A stretch of DNA of 64,000 bases from Gandjariella thermophila (GCF_005405885.1 NZ_BJFL01000002.1:1-64000); one strand, 5' to 3'; shown: positions 13,930-24,041, counted from the stretch's first letter. Notes: generated by a model from the letters alone, not told the origin. A program made the numbers and translations.

Positions 13930-14592
13930 ATGAGGACCCGCACCGCGACCAGCGGAGCCGCCTGCCTGCTGATGGTGCTGTGCGCCGTCGCGGGATGCCG
14001 GACCGGCACGCTGGGCGGCAGCCAGCCACCCGACCAGAACACCGGTGCATCCGGCCTCCCGGTGGGCAACAGCCACACGCCGATGCCCGCGCCGGACAGC
14101 TGTCGGCTGGGCAACCGGGACGGCCAACCGCTACCCGATCCGAGGTGCACCCCGGGCGCGGTGAACCCGGCGGTGAGCCAGGCCAACATCGACGACACGA
14201 TCTGCAGGTCCGGCTGGACCTCCACCGTCCGCCCGGCCACCTCGGTGACCAGCCGGATGAAGGCCCAGTCCGCCCGCTCCTACGGGCTGTCGCAGAGCGA
14301 GCACGGCGAGTACGACCATCTGGTGTCGCTGGAGCTGGGTGGCGCGCCCGACGATCCGCGCAACCTGTGGGTGGAGCCCGGTTCGATCCCCAACCCCAAG
14401 GACGCCGTGGAGAACAAGCTCAACGAGGCGGTGTGCTCGAACCTCATCCCGCTGGCCACCGCGCAGCGGGCGATCGCGGCGAACTGGGTGACCGCGTTCG
14501 ACGCCGCCGGGCTGCGGGTAGCGGGCGGCAAGGTCTGCCTGCGCCAGGACCCCGGCCGCTGCGCCAGCGGCCGGCACGGCGACTCCGACTGA
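13930..14592 (+). CDS. Secreted lipoprotein with HNH-nuclease-like domain
   Basis: The start at ATG 13930 follows GGGAGGAAG and gives a 220-residue protein with a lipoprotein signal (RTRTATSGAACLLMVLCAVA then GC, lipobox Cys near residue 23). The mature part has CTPGAVNPAVSQANIDDTIC, RSGWTSTVRP, then EYDHLVSLELGGAPDDPRNL and NPKDAVENKL. This DH-x-x-x-LELGG-x-x-x-x-x-NLW pattern resembles the His-Me finger/HNH fold of nucleases and occurs in a widespread family of secreted actinobacterial proteins. Activity is not proven. Four Cys in the mature part may form disulfides. An in-frame upstream extension lacks signal-peptide character. Confidence 0.7.
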   Translation: MRTRTATSGAACLLMVLCAVAGCRTGTLGGSQPPDQNTGASGLPVGNSHTPMPAPDSCRLGNRDGQPLPDPRCTPGAVNPAVSQANIDDTICRSGWTSTVRPATSVTSRMKAQSARSYGLSQSEHGEYDHLVSLELGGAPDDPRNLWVEPGSIPNPKDAVENKLNEAVCSNLIPLATAQRAIAANWVTAFDAAGLRVAGGKVCLRQDPGRCASGRHGDSD

Positions 14593-14712
14593 CAGTGCGT
14601 TCCGGGCCGCCTGGACGGTCTGCGAGCCCGGAACACGCCCGGGCGAAGCTCGGCGAGCGCTCGCGGCAGCAACACGGGACAAGCGCGGAACAAGCAGGCG
14701 GCCGGGCGGCGG

Positions 14713-15969
14713 TCAGGCCGGGTCGGCCGCCGCCCGGCCCGCCCGCACCGCTGCGGCGGCCGCGGAGACCAGCAGCGCCACCGAGAGCAGCACGTAGGAG
14801 TCGCCGAACAGTTGCTGGCCCGGCGTCCAGTGCAGTTCCCTGCCGTCGCCCTCGGGCAGAAAGTTGTGCGCGCCGACGGAGAACACCACGGCGATGGCCA
14901 GCGCCGCGGCACCCCAGCCCACGCTTCGCCACCGCACCGCGTGGGCCAGCACCGCGAGCAGCGCGGGAGCCACCCACACCCAGTGGTGTGACCACGACGT
15001 CGGCGACACCAGCAGGGCGGCCGTCGCGTTCAGGCCGAGCGCGAGCACGACCTCGCCGTCCTGCACCGCGTGCCGCATCGCCATCCACGCGGCCAGCACC
15101 ACCAGGGCGGCCAGTACCAGCCACAGCGCGCTCTGCTCCGCCCTGGGCAGGTCGAGCCTGGCCAGCGCGCCGCGCAGCGTCTGGTTGGTGGCGAACGGCG
15201 ACCCGCTCACCCCGGACGCGCCGGCCAACCCGCCGAACCAGTACCGCACCGACGCGGACGGCGCGGCCAGGAAGCCGACCAGGCTGGCCGCCGCGCCGCC
15301 GATGACCGTCCACACGGCGGCTCTGACGTCCCGGCGCACCAGGAAGAACAGGAGGAAGGCGGCCGGGGTGAGCTTGATCGCCGCGGCGACGCCGACCAGC
15401 ACGCCCCGCGGCCAGCGCGGTCGCTCGACCAGGCAGTCCAGCGCGACCAGGACCATCAGCAGGATGTTCACCTGGCCGAACCAGTACGTTTCGCGTACCG
15501 GCTCCAGCCAGGTCGCCACGGGGAGCGCCAGCGCGGCCAGCACCACCGCGCCCCACTGCCCACCGCCCGGCCAGATGCGTCGGCAGGCCAGGTAGAGCGT
15601 GACCGCCAAGCCTACGGTGGTCAGCGTGAAGGTGGCGATCGCGGACACCGTCCACGGCACCAGGGCGAGCGGGCTGAGTAGGACCGCGGCGAACGGGGGG
15701 TAGATGAACGGCAGCCGGGTGCCCAGCTGGGTCGGCGGCAGTTGCCCGTACGGGTCGGCGCCGTGCAGCCACGCCTGCACGCCGAGGCGGTACACGTCCA
15801 GGTCGATGAAGCCGTGCCGGCCGGAGGTCAGCAACCGGTAGACCGCCGCGAGTTCGCCCAGCGCGGCGACGGCGAGCAGCGGCAGCCGGTAGCGCCGCAG
15901 CCCGCTCCCGACGGCTCGGACCACCGCCGGCGACGGGCGGCTCCCGCGTACCTCGGCAAGCAAAGACAA
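14713..15969 (-). CDS. GT87-family polyprenol-phosphate mannosyltransferase
   Basis: The protein has about 10 membrane helices and the GT87 (DUF2029) signature near its N-terminus: GFIDLDVYRLGVQAWLHGADPY with the Asp pair, then LPFIYPPFAAVLLSPLALVP. Later RETYWFGQVNILLM and SPTSWSHHWVW match alpha-1,2-mannosyltransferases that use decaprenyl-phosphomannose to build PIM/lipomannan side chains. I place the start at TTG 15969 (418 residues) because the helix-like N-terminus begins there. In-frame ATGs at 16053 (behind GGTGGAG) and 16086 would add residues unlike this family. It stands alone between divergent neighbours. Confidence 0.78.
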   Translation of the reverse strand: MSLLAEVRGSRPSPAVVRAVGSGLRRYRLPLLAVAALGELAAVYRLLTSGRHGFIDLDVYRLGVQAWLHGADPYGQLPPTQLGTRLPFIYPPFAAVLLSPLALVPWTVSAIATFTLTTVGLAVTLYLACRRIWPGGGQWGAVVLAALALPVATWLEPVRETYWFGQVNILLMVLVALDCLVERPRWPRGVLVGVAAAIKLTPAAFLLFFLVRRDVRAAVWTVIGGAAASLVGFLAAPSASVRYWFGGLAGASGVSGSPFATNQTLRGALARLDLPRAEQSALWLVLAALVVLAAWMAMRHAVQDGEVVLALGLNATAALLVSPTSWSHHWVWVAPALLAVLAHAVRWRSVGWGAAALAIAVVFSVGAHNFLPEGDGRELHWTPGQQLFGDSYVLLSVALLVSAAAAAVRAGRAAADPA

Positions 15970-16375
15970 TGTCCCACCACTCCACAGCGTCCCGGGCCAG
16001 GTGGACACACAGTAGTAAGCACCGCGGCACCGGGATGGCCCGGCCGGCCCCATGGTGACCACTCCACCGGATGATCGTGGCGGCACACCCTTCCGTCACC
16101 GTGGCGTACCGGAATGCCGCATTGCTACTCGCGCGGCCGGTTGGCGCAGATTGCCGGCCTCAGGTTGGTCCAGTCGGGTGGTCCGGCTGCCGGTTCATGG
16201 GGTGCGATGTGTCAAGATCAGTACACTCAGCGCGACGAAGCCCGTGGCGGCGTCGTGTTCGGCGCCGCGGAGATCCACGGCCCGCTCGGCGGTATCCAGG
16301 TGCCGCCGCGTGGCGGGTCCTCCTCCCGCCGGCACGGGGACGGCGCGGCGGCCGGCCGCACGACACCACGAGAGC
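15970..16375. other. Divergent promoter region between GT87 and PAS-GGDEF-EAL genes
   Basis: These 406 bp hold the promoters of the two divergent genes. I see no strong hairpin, operator or small gene. Frames running through it have no family resemblance. Confidence 0.4.
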
Positions 16376-18511
16376 ATGCCCGACGACACAGCCGCGCAGG
16401 ACACCAGCCACAGAACCGGATCGGCCCGCTCCCGGGCTGCGGGTGCCGTCGCCTTCGCCAGGCGGTGGGCCGCCGAACTGGTCGAGACCAGCCACGTGCC
16501 GATGTCGCTCGGGCAGGTCGAGGAGTTCCTGCTACCGCTGACCGAGCTGATCGCGGCGGCACTGGAGAGCGACCCCTTCGACGCCGAGCCGGTCGTGGAG
16601 GTGGGGGACGACCTGGTCGCCATGCACTTCACCGGCGAGGGCGTGCTGCGGTCGACACTCGCCCTGGTCACCGGGGAACTGCCGGAGCTGCTCTGCCTGC
16701 CTGGCGGGCCGGACCTCGTCGCCCGCGCCGGCGCCGTGTGCGGGGTGCTCGCCGACGCCTACGCGCACGCACTGCGCCAGCGGACCCTGGACGAGCAGGA
16801 GACGATCAAGCGGGCGGTGCTCAAGGCACGGGACGCGATGGAGCAGCGGCTGCGCGCCAGCGAGGAACGCTTCCGCACCGTGTTCACCACCTCGGCGGTC
16901 GGTATCGGCATCGTCAGCACCGACTGGTACATCCTCGACGCGAACGAGTCGTTGCTGGACATCCTCGGTTACGAGCGCGACGAGCTGTCCCGCACCTTCG
17001 CCGGGGAACTGGTGCACCCGGACGACATCAGCGGGCTGGCCGACCTCTACGGCGAGCTGGTGCGCGGCCAGCGGAGGCACTTCACCACCGAGAAACGCCT
17101 GCTGCGCAGCAACGGCGACCAGGTGTGGGCGCACATGGTGGTCTCGCTGGTCCGGGACGAGCGGGGCGAGCCCGACTACCACGTGGTGATGGTCGAGGAC
17201 GTCTCCGAGCTGCACCTGCTGCAGGAGTGGCTGCGCCACCAGGCCGTGCACGACCGGCTCACCGGGCTGCCCAACCGCGCCCAGTTCGTCTCCCGGGTGG
17301 AGAGCGCCGCCGGCCGCGCCGGGCCGACCACCAGGATCGCCCTGTGCCACCTGGGCATCGACGGCTTCAAGGTGCTCAACAACGGGCTCGGCCACGACGT
17401 CGGCGACGGCGTGCTGCGGGAGACCGCGCTGCGGCTGCGTTCGCTCGTGCCGGAGAGCCGCGGGCTGGTCGCCCGCACCGGCGGCGACGAGTTCGGCATC
17501 CTGCTGGAGCGGACCTCGGACACCGCCGAGGTGGTCGACCTGGTGGAACGGGCGCTGCGCGCGGTCGCGGAGCCGATCAGGACCGGCGGGCACGAGGTGT
17601 CGGTGTCCGCCAGCGCCGGGGTGGTGGAGCGCCGGGCGGCCGGCGCGGACCCGGCCGAGTTGCTCCGCGACGCGGCGCTGACGCTGCACTGGGCCAAGAC
17701 GGACGGCCGGGCCCAGTGGACGCTGTTCGATGCCGAGCGCAGCCGCCGGGACCGGGACCGCCTGGAACTGGCCGCCACCATTCCCACCGCGCTGCGCAAC
17801 GGCGAGTTCTTCGTGGCCTACCAGCCGCAGGTGCGGCTCGCCGACGGGGTGGTGGTCGGCGTCGACGCCCTGGCCCGGTGGGACCACCCCGTGCTCGGCG
17901 AGCTGGGCGCCGAGCGGTTTCTGGACCTGGCCGAGCAGACCGGCTCGGCGGTGCCGCTGGGCTGGCGGCTGCTCGGCGAGGCGTGTGCCCAGGCCACTGA
18001 GTGGCGCCGCACCCTGCCCGGCCCGGCGCTCGCCGTGAACGTCCGGCTGGGCCTGCGCCACTGGCGGGACCCGGAACTCATCGGCGGGATCCGGTCGGTG
18101 CTCGCGGACAGTGGCCTGGACGCCGAGCGGCTCCGGCTGGAGGTGCCGGCGGCCGCGGTGCTCGCCGAGGACGGTGACCTCCCGGAGACCCTGGAGGTGC
18201 TGGGCGCGATCGGGGTGCGGGTGGTGCTCACCGGGCTCCGGCCGGGCCACGTCGACCGGCCGGCCCTGGAGCTGCTTCCCGTGCACGGGTGGAAGGTGAG
18301 CCGCGTCCCCGCCGAGACGGCCGAGGAACGCGGGCTGGCCGAACTGGTCGCCCTGGCGCACAAGGCGGACCGGGTGGTCGTCGCGGACGGCGTGGCCACC
18401 GAGGAACATGCCACTCGGCTCCGCGACCTCGGCGTCGACGTCGCGCAGGGCCCCCACTACGGCGAGCCGGGCCACGCCGCCGACATCGAGGAACTACTCG
18501 CCGACCGGTGA
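16376..18511 (+). CDS. PAS-GGDEF-EAL protein with apparently defective catalytic sites
   Basis: The 711-residue protein has an N-terminal helical domain (about 20–145), a coiled coil, a PAS domain (about 160–280, FRTVFTTSAVGIGIVSTDWY), a GGDEF domain (about 295–450) and an EAL-like domain (about 465–705). GGDEF itself is intact (369–373), but the first metal Asp of the DxDxFK motif is Gly327 (HLGIDGFK), and no RxxD inhibitory site precedes GGDEF. In the EAL domain the signature is DAL (497–499) and the DDFGTG loop is TGLRPG (619–624), with KVSR for KIDR. Cyclic-di-GMP turnover is therefore doubtful. A sensory or effector role is more likely. The ATG at 16376 is chosen by domain fit. The 3' end overlaps the convergent MFS gene by 18 bp. 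Confidence 0.82.
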   Translation: MPDDTAAQDTSHRTGSARSRAAGAVAFARRWAAELVETSHVPMSLGQVEEFLLPLTELIAAALESDPFDAEPVVEVGDDLVAMHFTGEGVLRSTLALVTGELPELLCLPGGPDLVARAGAVCGVLADAYAHALRQRTLDEQETIKRAVLKARDAMEQRLRASEERFRTVFTTSAVGIGIVSTDWYILDANESLLDILGYERDELSRTFAGELVHPDDISGLADLYGELVRGQRRHFTTEKRLLRSNGDQVWAHMVVSLVRDERGEPDYHVVMVEDVSELHLLQEWLRHQAVHDRLTGLPNRAQFVSRVESAAGRAGPTTRIALCHLGIDGFKVLNNGLGHDVGDGVLRETALRLRSLVPESRGLVARTGGDEFGILLERTSDTAEVVDLVERALRAVAEPIRTGGHEVSVSASAGVVERRAAGADPAELLRDAALTLHWAKTDGRAQWTLFDAERSRRDRDRLELAATIPTALRNGEFFVAYQPQVRLADGVVVGVDALARWDHPVLGELGAERFLDLAEQTGSAVPLGWRLLGEACAQATEWRRTLPGPALAVNVRLGLRHWRDPELIGGIRSVLADSGLDAERLRLEVPAAAVLAEDGDLPETLEVLGAIGVRVVLTGLRPGHVDRPALELLPVHGWKVSRVPAETAEERGLAELVALAHKADRVVVADGVATEEHATRLRDLGVDVAQGPHYGEPGHAADIEELLADR

Positions 18512-19924
18512 ACCCGCCGCCACGGCCGGGGTGTCCCCGGTCTCCGCGTTGACCTCTTCCAGCGCGCGGCCGGTGGTGTGCGGGCCGAACGCGCCGATGT
18601 CCACCGCGATCGCCACCATGGCCGCGGCCACCACGGCGAACAGCGCTGACGCCCCGGCGTGGTCGAGCAGCGGCACGAGCACGAACGGCATCGCCGCGGT
18701 GGACAGCCGGGACAGCGCGTAGGTGGAGCCGGCGGCGGTGGAGCGCAACGAGGTGGGGAAGATCTCCGCCTGATAGATGTGGAACGCGTTGGAGAACACG
18801 TTCGACACCGCGGTGTAGGCGAAGCCGAGCACCAGGACCGTCGCCGTCGACCCCGCATAGCCGAAGCCGACGCCGAGCGCGGCCATCGCCAGGCACGACC
18901 CGATCACCAGGTACTTCCGCTCGAACCGCTCCACCAGCGGCAGCGACAGCGCGGACCCGATCGGGTAGCCGAGGAAGGTGACCGCGGTGAACAGCAGCGA
19001 CTGCACCACCGGGTAGCCCTTCGCCGCCAGCACCAGTGGGACCAGCGTGCCGAACCCGTAGTAGCCGAAGGTCTGCAGCAGGTGGAATCCGGTCATCATG
19101 CCGGCCCGTCGGCGGTGCGGCGGCCGGAGCAGGTCACGCAGCCGGCCGACCCGGGACGGCGGAACCGGGTCCGCGGCCGGCTCGGCCAGGGTGTGCCCGG
19201 CGGCGGTCGCCTCCGCCTCGAACCGGCTGGCGATCGCGTCGGCATCCGCGTTCCGGCCCACCGACTCCAGCCACCGTGGTGACTCGGGCAGGCCGCCGCG
19301 CAGCAGGGCCACCACCAGCGCGCCCAGCGAGCCGAGCACGAACATCCAGCGCCAGCCGGCGAACCCGAGCGGGGCCAGCGATACCAGGGCGTGCCCGAGG
19401 AACCCGACCGTGGGCACGCCGAGGAAGGACAGCGTGTACGCCCAGGCGATGTACCGGCCGCGCCGGCGCGCCGGCAGCAGGTCGCTGAGGTAGGCGTCCG
19501 CCAGCGCCGGCTCCGCGCCCAGCCCGACCCCGGCCAGGAACCGGCTGCCCAGCAGCATCCACGGCCCGCCGCTGAACGCGCCGAGCAGCGAGAACAGCGA
19601 GTAGGTGCCCAGCCCGGCGAGGAACGCGCCGCGCCGGCCGAACCGATCGGCCAGCCGGCCGAGCAGCACCGCGCCGAGGAACATGCCGACGAACGTGCTG
19701 GCCAGCACCGCCGGTAGCTGTGCCTTGTTCAGGTGGAACTCGCCGACCAGCACCGCGCTGAGCACGCTGGTGAGGAAGATCTCGTAGAAGTCGAAGAACA
19801 GTCCCAGGCCGACGGCCACGGTGGCCATCCGGTGCGTCCGGGTGATCGGCAGCCGGTTCATCCGGGCGGCGACGGTCGGCCCCGGCGTGCTCGGCTCGCT
19901 CCGCGGCGCGGACCGCGTCCCCAT
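18494..19924 (-). CDS. MFS transporter of the sugar/aromatic-acid porter type
   Basis: The 476-residue protein has 12 predicted membrane helices, the loop 2–3 motif GRLADRFGRR, a second GRLADR-like copy replaced by LPLVERFERK in the second half, and PESPRWL after helix 6, typical of the sugar-porter and related acid-transporter branches. A start at ATG 19924 behind GAGGAGG is preferred over an upstream in-frame ATG. It is divergent from an IclR regulator across a palindromic operator. IclR/MFS pairs usually import an aromatic or organic acid that is the inducer. The substrate cannot be told from sequence. Confidence 0.82.
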   Translation of the reverse strand: MGTRSAPRSEPSTPGPTVAARMNRLPITRTHRMATVAVGLGLFFDFYEIFLTSVLSAVLVGEFHLNKAQLPAVLASTFVGMFLGAVLLGRLADRFGRRGAFLAGLGTYSLFSLLGAFSGGPWMLLGSRFLAGVGLGAEPALADAYLSDLLPARRRGRYIAWAYTLSFLGVPTVGFLGHALVSLAPLGFAGWRWMFVLGSLGALVVALLRGGLPESPRWLESVGRNADADAIASRFEAEATAAGHTLAEPAADPVPPSRVGRLRDLLRPPHRRRAGMMTGFHLLQTFGYYGFGTLVPLVLAAKGYPVVQSLLFTAVTFLGYPIGSALSLPLVERFERKYLVIGSCLAMAALGVGFGYAGSTATVLVLGFAYTAVSNVFSNAFHIYQAEIFPTSLRSTAAGSTYALSRLSTAAMPFVLVPLLDHAGASALFAVVAAAMVAIAVDIGAFGPHTTGRALEEVNAETGDTPAVAAGSPVGE

Positions 19925-19972
19925 CGACCACTCCTCCTCGCCCGCATGCTCGAGGTGCGCCGACCTTGCCTT

Positions 19973-20006
19973 CCCACATAGTGGCAAGTAGCGTTTGTTA
20001 TGTGGG
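19973..20006. promoter_or_regulatory. IclR-type operator CCCACATA-N18-TATGTGGG with overlapping promoter
   Basis: CCCACATA (19973–19980) is mirrored by TATGTGGG (19999–20006). The region also has TTGCCT (19966–19971), a 17-nt spacer and TAGCGT (19989–19994), a plausible plus-strand promoter whose start site would fall at the GTG of the IclR gene (20002). Binding of IclR here would block its own transcription and affect the MFS promoter. Confidence 0.55.
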
Positions 20007-20631
20007 CGGGACGGTAACCGGCGTCGGTGTGCTCGACAAGGGGGTCGCGATCCTCGACGTGGTCGAGCGGGCGCCCGCCGGAGCCAGCGAACTGGCCCGG
20101 GAGACCGGGCTTTCGGTGTCCACCGCCCACCGGCTGGCCAACGCGCTGGTGGCGCACGGGCTGCTGCGCCGCGACCCGGACGGCCGGTTCCGGCTCGGCC
20201 CGCGGTTCGCCACCTCGGTGCTCACCGAGGTGGCCCTGCCGGTGCTGGCCGAGCTTCGGGACCGCACCGGCGAGTCGGCCCAGCTCTGGGTGCGCCGCGG
20301 CGAGCACCGGCTGTGCGTGGCCGCCGTCGACTCCACCGCGGAGCTACGCGCCGCCGTACCCGTGGGCACCCTGCTGCCGCTCCCGCTGGGCTCGGCCGCC
20401 ACCGTGCTGCTCGGCGAGACCGACCTCGGCCGGCGCGGCTGGATCGAGAGCATCGCGGAACGTGCCCCCGGCGTGGGCTCGGTCAGCGCCCCGGTGCGGC
20501 TGCACGGCGAGGTGGTCGCCGCGGTCTGCCTGTCCGGCCCGCTGCACCGGCTCGGCCGCCGCCCCGGCGAGCGCTACGGAAGCGTCGTGGTGACCGCCGC
20601 CCGCCAGGTCGAGGCGGCCGTGCACGTCTGA
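20002..20631 (+). CDS. IclR-family transcriptional regulator
   Basis: From GTG 20002 the 209-residue protein has the IclR winged HTH (VLDKGVAILDVVERAPAGAS followed by ELARETGLSVSTAHRLANAL, then RRDPDGRFRLGPRF) and a shortened effector domain (TLLPLPLGSAATVLL, VGSVSAPVRLHGEVVAAVCL). It is about 40 residues shorter than typical IclR proteins, mainly in the ligand domain. No Shine–Dalgarno precedes the GTG, and the promoter spacing fits a leaderless mRNA. It should control the divergent MFS gene in response to the transported compound. Confidence 0.82.
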   Translation: MGGTVTGVGVLDKGVAILDVVERAPAGASELARETGLSVSTAHRLANALVAHGLLRRDPDGRFRLGPRFATSVLTEVALPVLAELRDRTGESAQLWVRRGEHRLCVAAVDSTAELRAAVPVGTLLPLPLGSAATVLLGETDLGRRGWIESIAERAPGVGSVSAPVRLHGEVVAAVCLSGPLHRLGRRPGERYGSVVVTAARQVEAAVHV

Positions 20632-21038
20632 CAGCCTGTTCCGGGAACCGGACGGACCCTGCGATAACGAGTATGGGAACGTGCCAGGGCGAAGCCCCGC
20701 GATCGCGGGGGCGGGGCGCCTGGTCAGGCGCGACCGGAGTGCCGGGTCCCGATCGCGCCCCGGCGACGCGATCGCGGCGCGCGTTCAGGAACAAGCACTG
20801 AACCCGCGGCCCGACCAAGTCCTGCCGGGCCACGCCGGAGTATCCGCCCGCCGCTCGCGGTCTGATCAGGATGTCGCCGGTCCACGGCACGGCGCTGGCG
20901 GGTGTCCGGAGTGGTCCAGCGCACGCGGCGGGTGCGGTCCGGCCCGACGAGCCGGTGCCCCGGCTGCTCGGCGACCGGCCGCTGCCGGCGTCCTGAGACG
21001 TGGGACGGGAGCACCGGCGGCAGCCGGGGATCCGGACC
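20632..21038. other. 407-bp intergenic region
   Basis: The region between the IclR gene and the convergent membrane-protein gene holds a 16-bp palindrome CCCCGCGATCGCGGGG at 20695–20710 that may end iclR transcription. No gene is supported. Confidence 0.4.
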
Positions 21039-21587
21039 TCAGGACGGGGTGGCCGGCGCGGAGGGGGTCGGCGTGGAGGACGGCGACGGTGCGCCCGGTC
21101 GCGATCCGTGCCGGCCGCGGTGGGCGAAGCCGCGCCCGTCCCACTGCGGCGGCAGCTGCCGGCCGTGGTGGTAGCGGCCGTGGGCGGCCGGCCCGCCGCG
21201 GCCGTGACCGCCGTCGCCGTGCGTGCTGAACGCGACGATCCCGCCGCCGATCAGCAGGCCCAGCACCCCGGCGGCCACCAGTTGGGTGGCCCGGTGCCGG
21301 ACGATCCGGCCCGCGGTCTGCCGGGCACGGGACGATCGGCCGCCCGCCGTGGGCGGCGGAGGGACAGCCGGGGTGGCCCCCACCGGCCGGGTGGCATCGC
21401 GGTCCGGAGCCTCCGCGGCGTGTGCGGACGCGCTCTGCCCGGACGCGGTCTGGTCGGACGCCGCCTGGCCGGCGGTTTCGTGGCCGGCGGTTGGCTGATC
21501 GGCGGTCGGCGGGGAGGTGGGCTGCTCGGGGGCCGGGTGCTCGGACGCCGGCCGCTCGCCGGACCGGTCGTCACGGGGTTCGGACAT
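21039..21587 (-). CDS. One-pass membrane protein with low-complexity flanks
   Basis: A start at ATG 21587 behind AGGAG gives 182 residues: a cytoplasmic Ala/Thr/Gln/Pro-rich N-terminal half, one membrane helix (QLVAAGVLGLLIGGGIVAF, about residues 103–121), and an external part rich in Gly/His/Arg (HGDGGHGRGGPAAHGRYHHG) ending with Pro/Ser/Thr. The His-rich part could bind metal. No family is recognised, and it has no operon partners. Confidence 0.6.
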   Translation of the reverse strand: MSEPRDDRSGERPASEHPAPEQPTSPPTADQPTAGHETAGQAASDQTASGQSASAHAAEAPDRDATRPVGATPAVPPPPTAGGRSSRARQTAGRIVRHRATQLVAAGVLGLLIGGGIVAFSTHGDGGHGRGGPAAHGRYHHGRQLPPQWDGRGFAHRGRHGSRPGAPSPSSTPTPSAPATPS

Positions 21588-21951
21588 CGCCTGCTCCTGG
21601 TCGTGCGCTGGCGGCGGAGTGACCGCCGCGACAGCATCAGCATGCACCCGAATTGTTGAAGAAACGCTGAGAGCGACCTGTCGACTCCCGGAACCCTCGG
21701 TCCCGATCGGTTGAGCGAGCGCGCCGCCCCGGGTACCGGGGGCAGCGGGGTAGGTTGGGCGGGAGTGGCCCGCGCCCAGGAGCGCCTGGCGCAGGACGGC
21801 GCCGAGGCGGCCGACGGTCACCCGGCCGCGGCCGATCCGGTGGCGAAACCCGCAGGTGGTGCCCGGCGGCCGGCCGATAACATCGATGTCTGGTCATCAG
21901 GTTTCCGTGGCCTCGCGGCGGGACCGCGGGGGTCCGTCAGGAGGAGTCATC
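21588..21951. other. Divergent promoter region upstream of thrS
   Basis: These 364 bp separate the minus-strand membrane protein and thrS. No T-box-like specifier stem is evident to me. A GGAGGAG site sits just before thrS. Other frames here look noncoding. Confidence 0.4.
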
Positions 21952-24009
21952 GTGTCCGAGCAGCACCCGGCCGCCGTGGTACCCGCTGTCCGCGTGGCGG
22001 TGCCGGCCGGCACGACCGCGGGCACCGCGGTGCGCGAGGCCGGGCTGCCCGGCAAGGGGGCCGACGCCGTCGTGGTGGTCCGCGACCCGGAGGGGCGGCT
22101 GCGGGACCTGTCCTGGGCGCCGGAGATCGACGTGGAGGTCGAGCCGGTGGCCGCGGGCACCGAGGAGGGCCGCAGCGTGATCCGGCACTCCTGCGCGCAC
22201 GTGCTGGCCCAGGCCGTGCAGCAACTCTTCCCCGAGGCCAAGCTGGGCATCGGCCCGCCGGTGCGGGACGGCTTCTACTACGACTTCGACGTCGACCGCC
22301 CGTTCACCCCGGAGGACCTGCGGGCGCTGGAGAAGCGCATGAAGCAGATCGTCAAGGGGGCGCAGCGGTTCTCCCGGCGGGTGGTCGAGTCCGTCGACGC
22401 GGCCAGGCAGGAACTGGCCGCCGAGCCGTACAAGCTGGAACTGGTCGACCTGAAGTCCGATGTGGACACCTCCGAGGTGATGGAGGTCGGCGGCGGCGAC
22501 CTGACCATCTACGACAACCTGGACCCGCGCAGCGGTGAGCGGGTCTGGTCCGACCTGTGCCGCGGCCCGCACGTGCCCACCACCAAGCACATTCCGGCGT
22601 TCAAGCTGATGCGGGTGGCCGCCGCGTACTGGCGGGGCAACGAGCACAACCCGCAGCTGCAGCGGATCTACGGCACCGCGTGGGAGTCGCAGGAGGCGCT
22701 GGACCACCACCTGGAGATGCTCGCCGAGGCGGAGCGGCGGGACCACCGCAGGCTGGGCGCGGAGCTGGACCTGTTCTCCTTCCCCGACGAGATCGGCTCG
22801 GGGCTGGCGGTGTTCCACCCCAGGGGCGGCGTGGTGCGCAAGGAGATGGAGGACTACTCGCGGCGCCGGCACGAGGAGGCCGGCTACGAGTTCGTCTACA
22901 CCCCGCACATCACCAAGAGCGCGCTGTTCCAGACCTCCGGGCACCTGCAGTGGTACGAGGAGGGCATGTTCCCGGCGATGCACCTCGACGCCGAGTACGA
23001 CGGCGAGGGCAAGGTCCGCAAGCCCGGGCAGGACTACTACCTCAAGCCGATGAACTGCCCGTTCCACAACCTGATCTACCGCTCCCGGGGCCGGTCCTAC
23101 CGGGAACTGCCGCTGCGGCTGTTCGAGTTCGGCAGCGTGTACCGGTACGAGAAGTCCGGCGTGGTGCACGGCCTGACCCGCGCTCGCGGCTTCACCCAGG
23201 ACGACGCGCACATCTACTGCACCCCCGAACAGTTGCAGGACGAGCTGAAGTCGCTGCTGACCTTCGTGCTCGACCTGCTCCGCGACTACGGCCTGGACGA
23301 CTTCTACCTGGAGCTGTCCACCCGGGACGAGAACAAGTCCGTGGGCTCCCTGGAGAACTGGGACATCGCCACCGAGGCGCTGCGCGACGCGGCCCGGGCC
23401 AGCGGCCTGGAACTGGTGGACGACCCGGGCGGCGCCGCCTTCTACGGGCCGAAGATCTCGGTGCAGGCCAAGGACGCGCTCGGCCGCACCTGGCAGATGT
23501 CCACTATCCAGGTGGACTACAACATGCCGGATCGGTTCGGGTTGGAGTACACCGCCGCGGACGGGTCCCGGCAGCGGCCGGTCAAGATCCACCGGGCGCT
23601 GTTCGGCTCCATCGAGCGGTTCTTCGGCGTGCTCACCGAGCACTACGCCGGCGCGTTCCCGGCCTGGCTGGCGCCGGTGCAGGCGGTCGGCATCCCGATC
23701 GCCGACGAGCACGTGGAGCACCTGCTCCAGGTGGCGAAGGAACTGCGCGCCCGGGGCGTGCGGGTCGAGGTGGACACCTCGGACGACCGCATGCAGAAGA
23801 AGATCCGTACCCACACCACGCAGAAGGTGCCGTTCCTGCTGCTGGCCGGTGGCAAGGACGTCGAGGCGGGGGCGGTGTCGTTCCGGTTCCGGGACGGCAC
23901 CCAGGTCAACGGCGTTCCGGTGGACCGGGCGGTCGCGGCGATCACGGAGTGGATCGCCCGCCGGGACAACACCTCGCCCACCGCGGAGAGCTTCCGGGCG
24001 GTGCTGTGA
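21952..24009 (+). CDS. thrS: Threonyl-tRNA synthetase
   Basis: The 685-residue enzyme charges tRNA-Thr. It has a TGS domain (about 10–70), the editing domain with [11 protein letters not shown] (HxxxH) and a later TKH-like part, the class II core with MNCPFHN (zinc Cys369) and [14 protein letters not shown], and a C-terminal anticodon-binding domain ([20 protein letters not shown], then [20 protein letters not shown]). The length is usual for actinobacteria. Start is GTG 21952 behind GGAGGAG. It heads a block in the mycobacterial order thrS–HIT–pgsA–acyltransferase–pimA. Confidence 0.97.
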   Translation: MSEQHPAAVVPAVRVAVPAGTTAGTAVREAGLPGKGADAVVVVRDPEGRLRDLSWAPEIDVEVEPVAAGTEEGRSVIRHSCAHVLAQAVQQLFPEAKLGIGPPVRDGFYYDFDVDRPFTPEDLRALEKRMKQIVKGAQRFSRRVVESVDAARQELAAEPYKLELVDLKSDVDTSEVMEVGGGDLTIYDNLDPRSGERVWSDLCRGPHVPTTKHIPAFKLMRVAAAYWRGNEHNPQLQRIYGTAWESQEALDHHLEMLAEAERRDHRRLGAELDLFSFPDEIGSGLAVFHPRGGVVRKEMEDYSRRRHEEAGYEFVYTPHITKSALFQTSGHLQWYEEGMFPAMHLDAEYDGEGKVRKPGQDYYLKPMNCPFHNLIYRSRGRSYRELPLRLFEFGSVYRYEKSGVVHGLTRARGFTQDDAHIYCTPEQLQDELKSLLTFVLDLLRDYGLDDFYLELSTRDENKSVGSLENWDIATEALRDAARASGLELVDDPGGAAFYGPKISVQAKDALGRTWQMSTIQVDYNMPDRFGLEYTAADGSRQRPVKIHRALFGSIERFFGVLTEHYAGAFPAWLAPVQAVGIPIADEHVEHLLQVAKELRARGVRVEVDTSDDRMQKKIRTHTTQKVPFLLLAGGKDVEAGAVSFRFRDGTQVNGVPVDRAVAAITEWIARRDNTSPTAESFRAVL

Positions 24010-24041
24010 CACCCTGGCCCGTCGACCGCGGAGGCGGCAGA

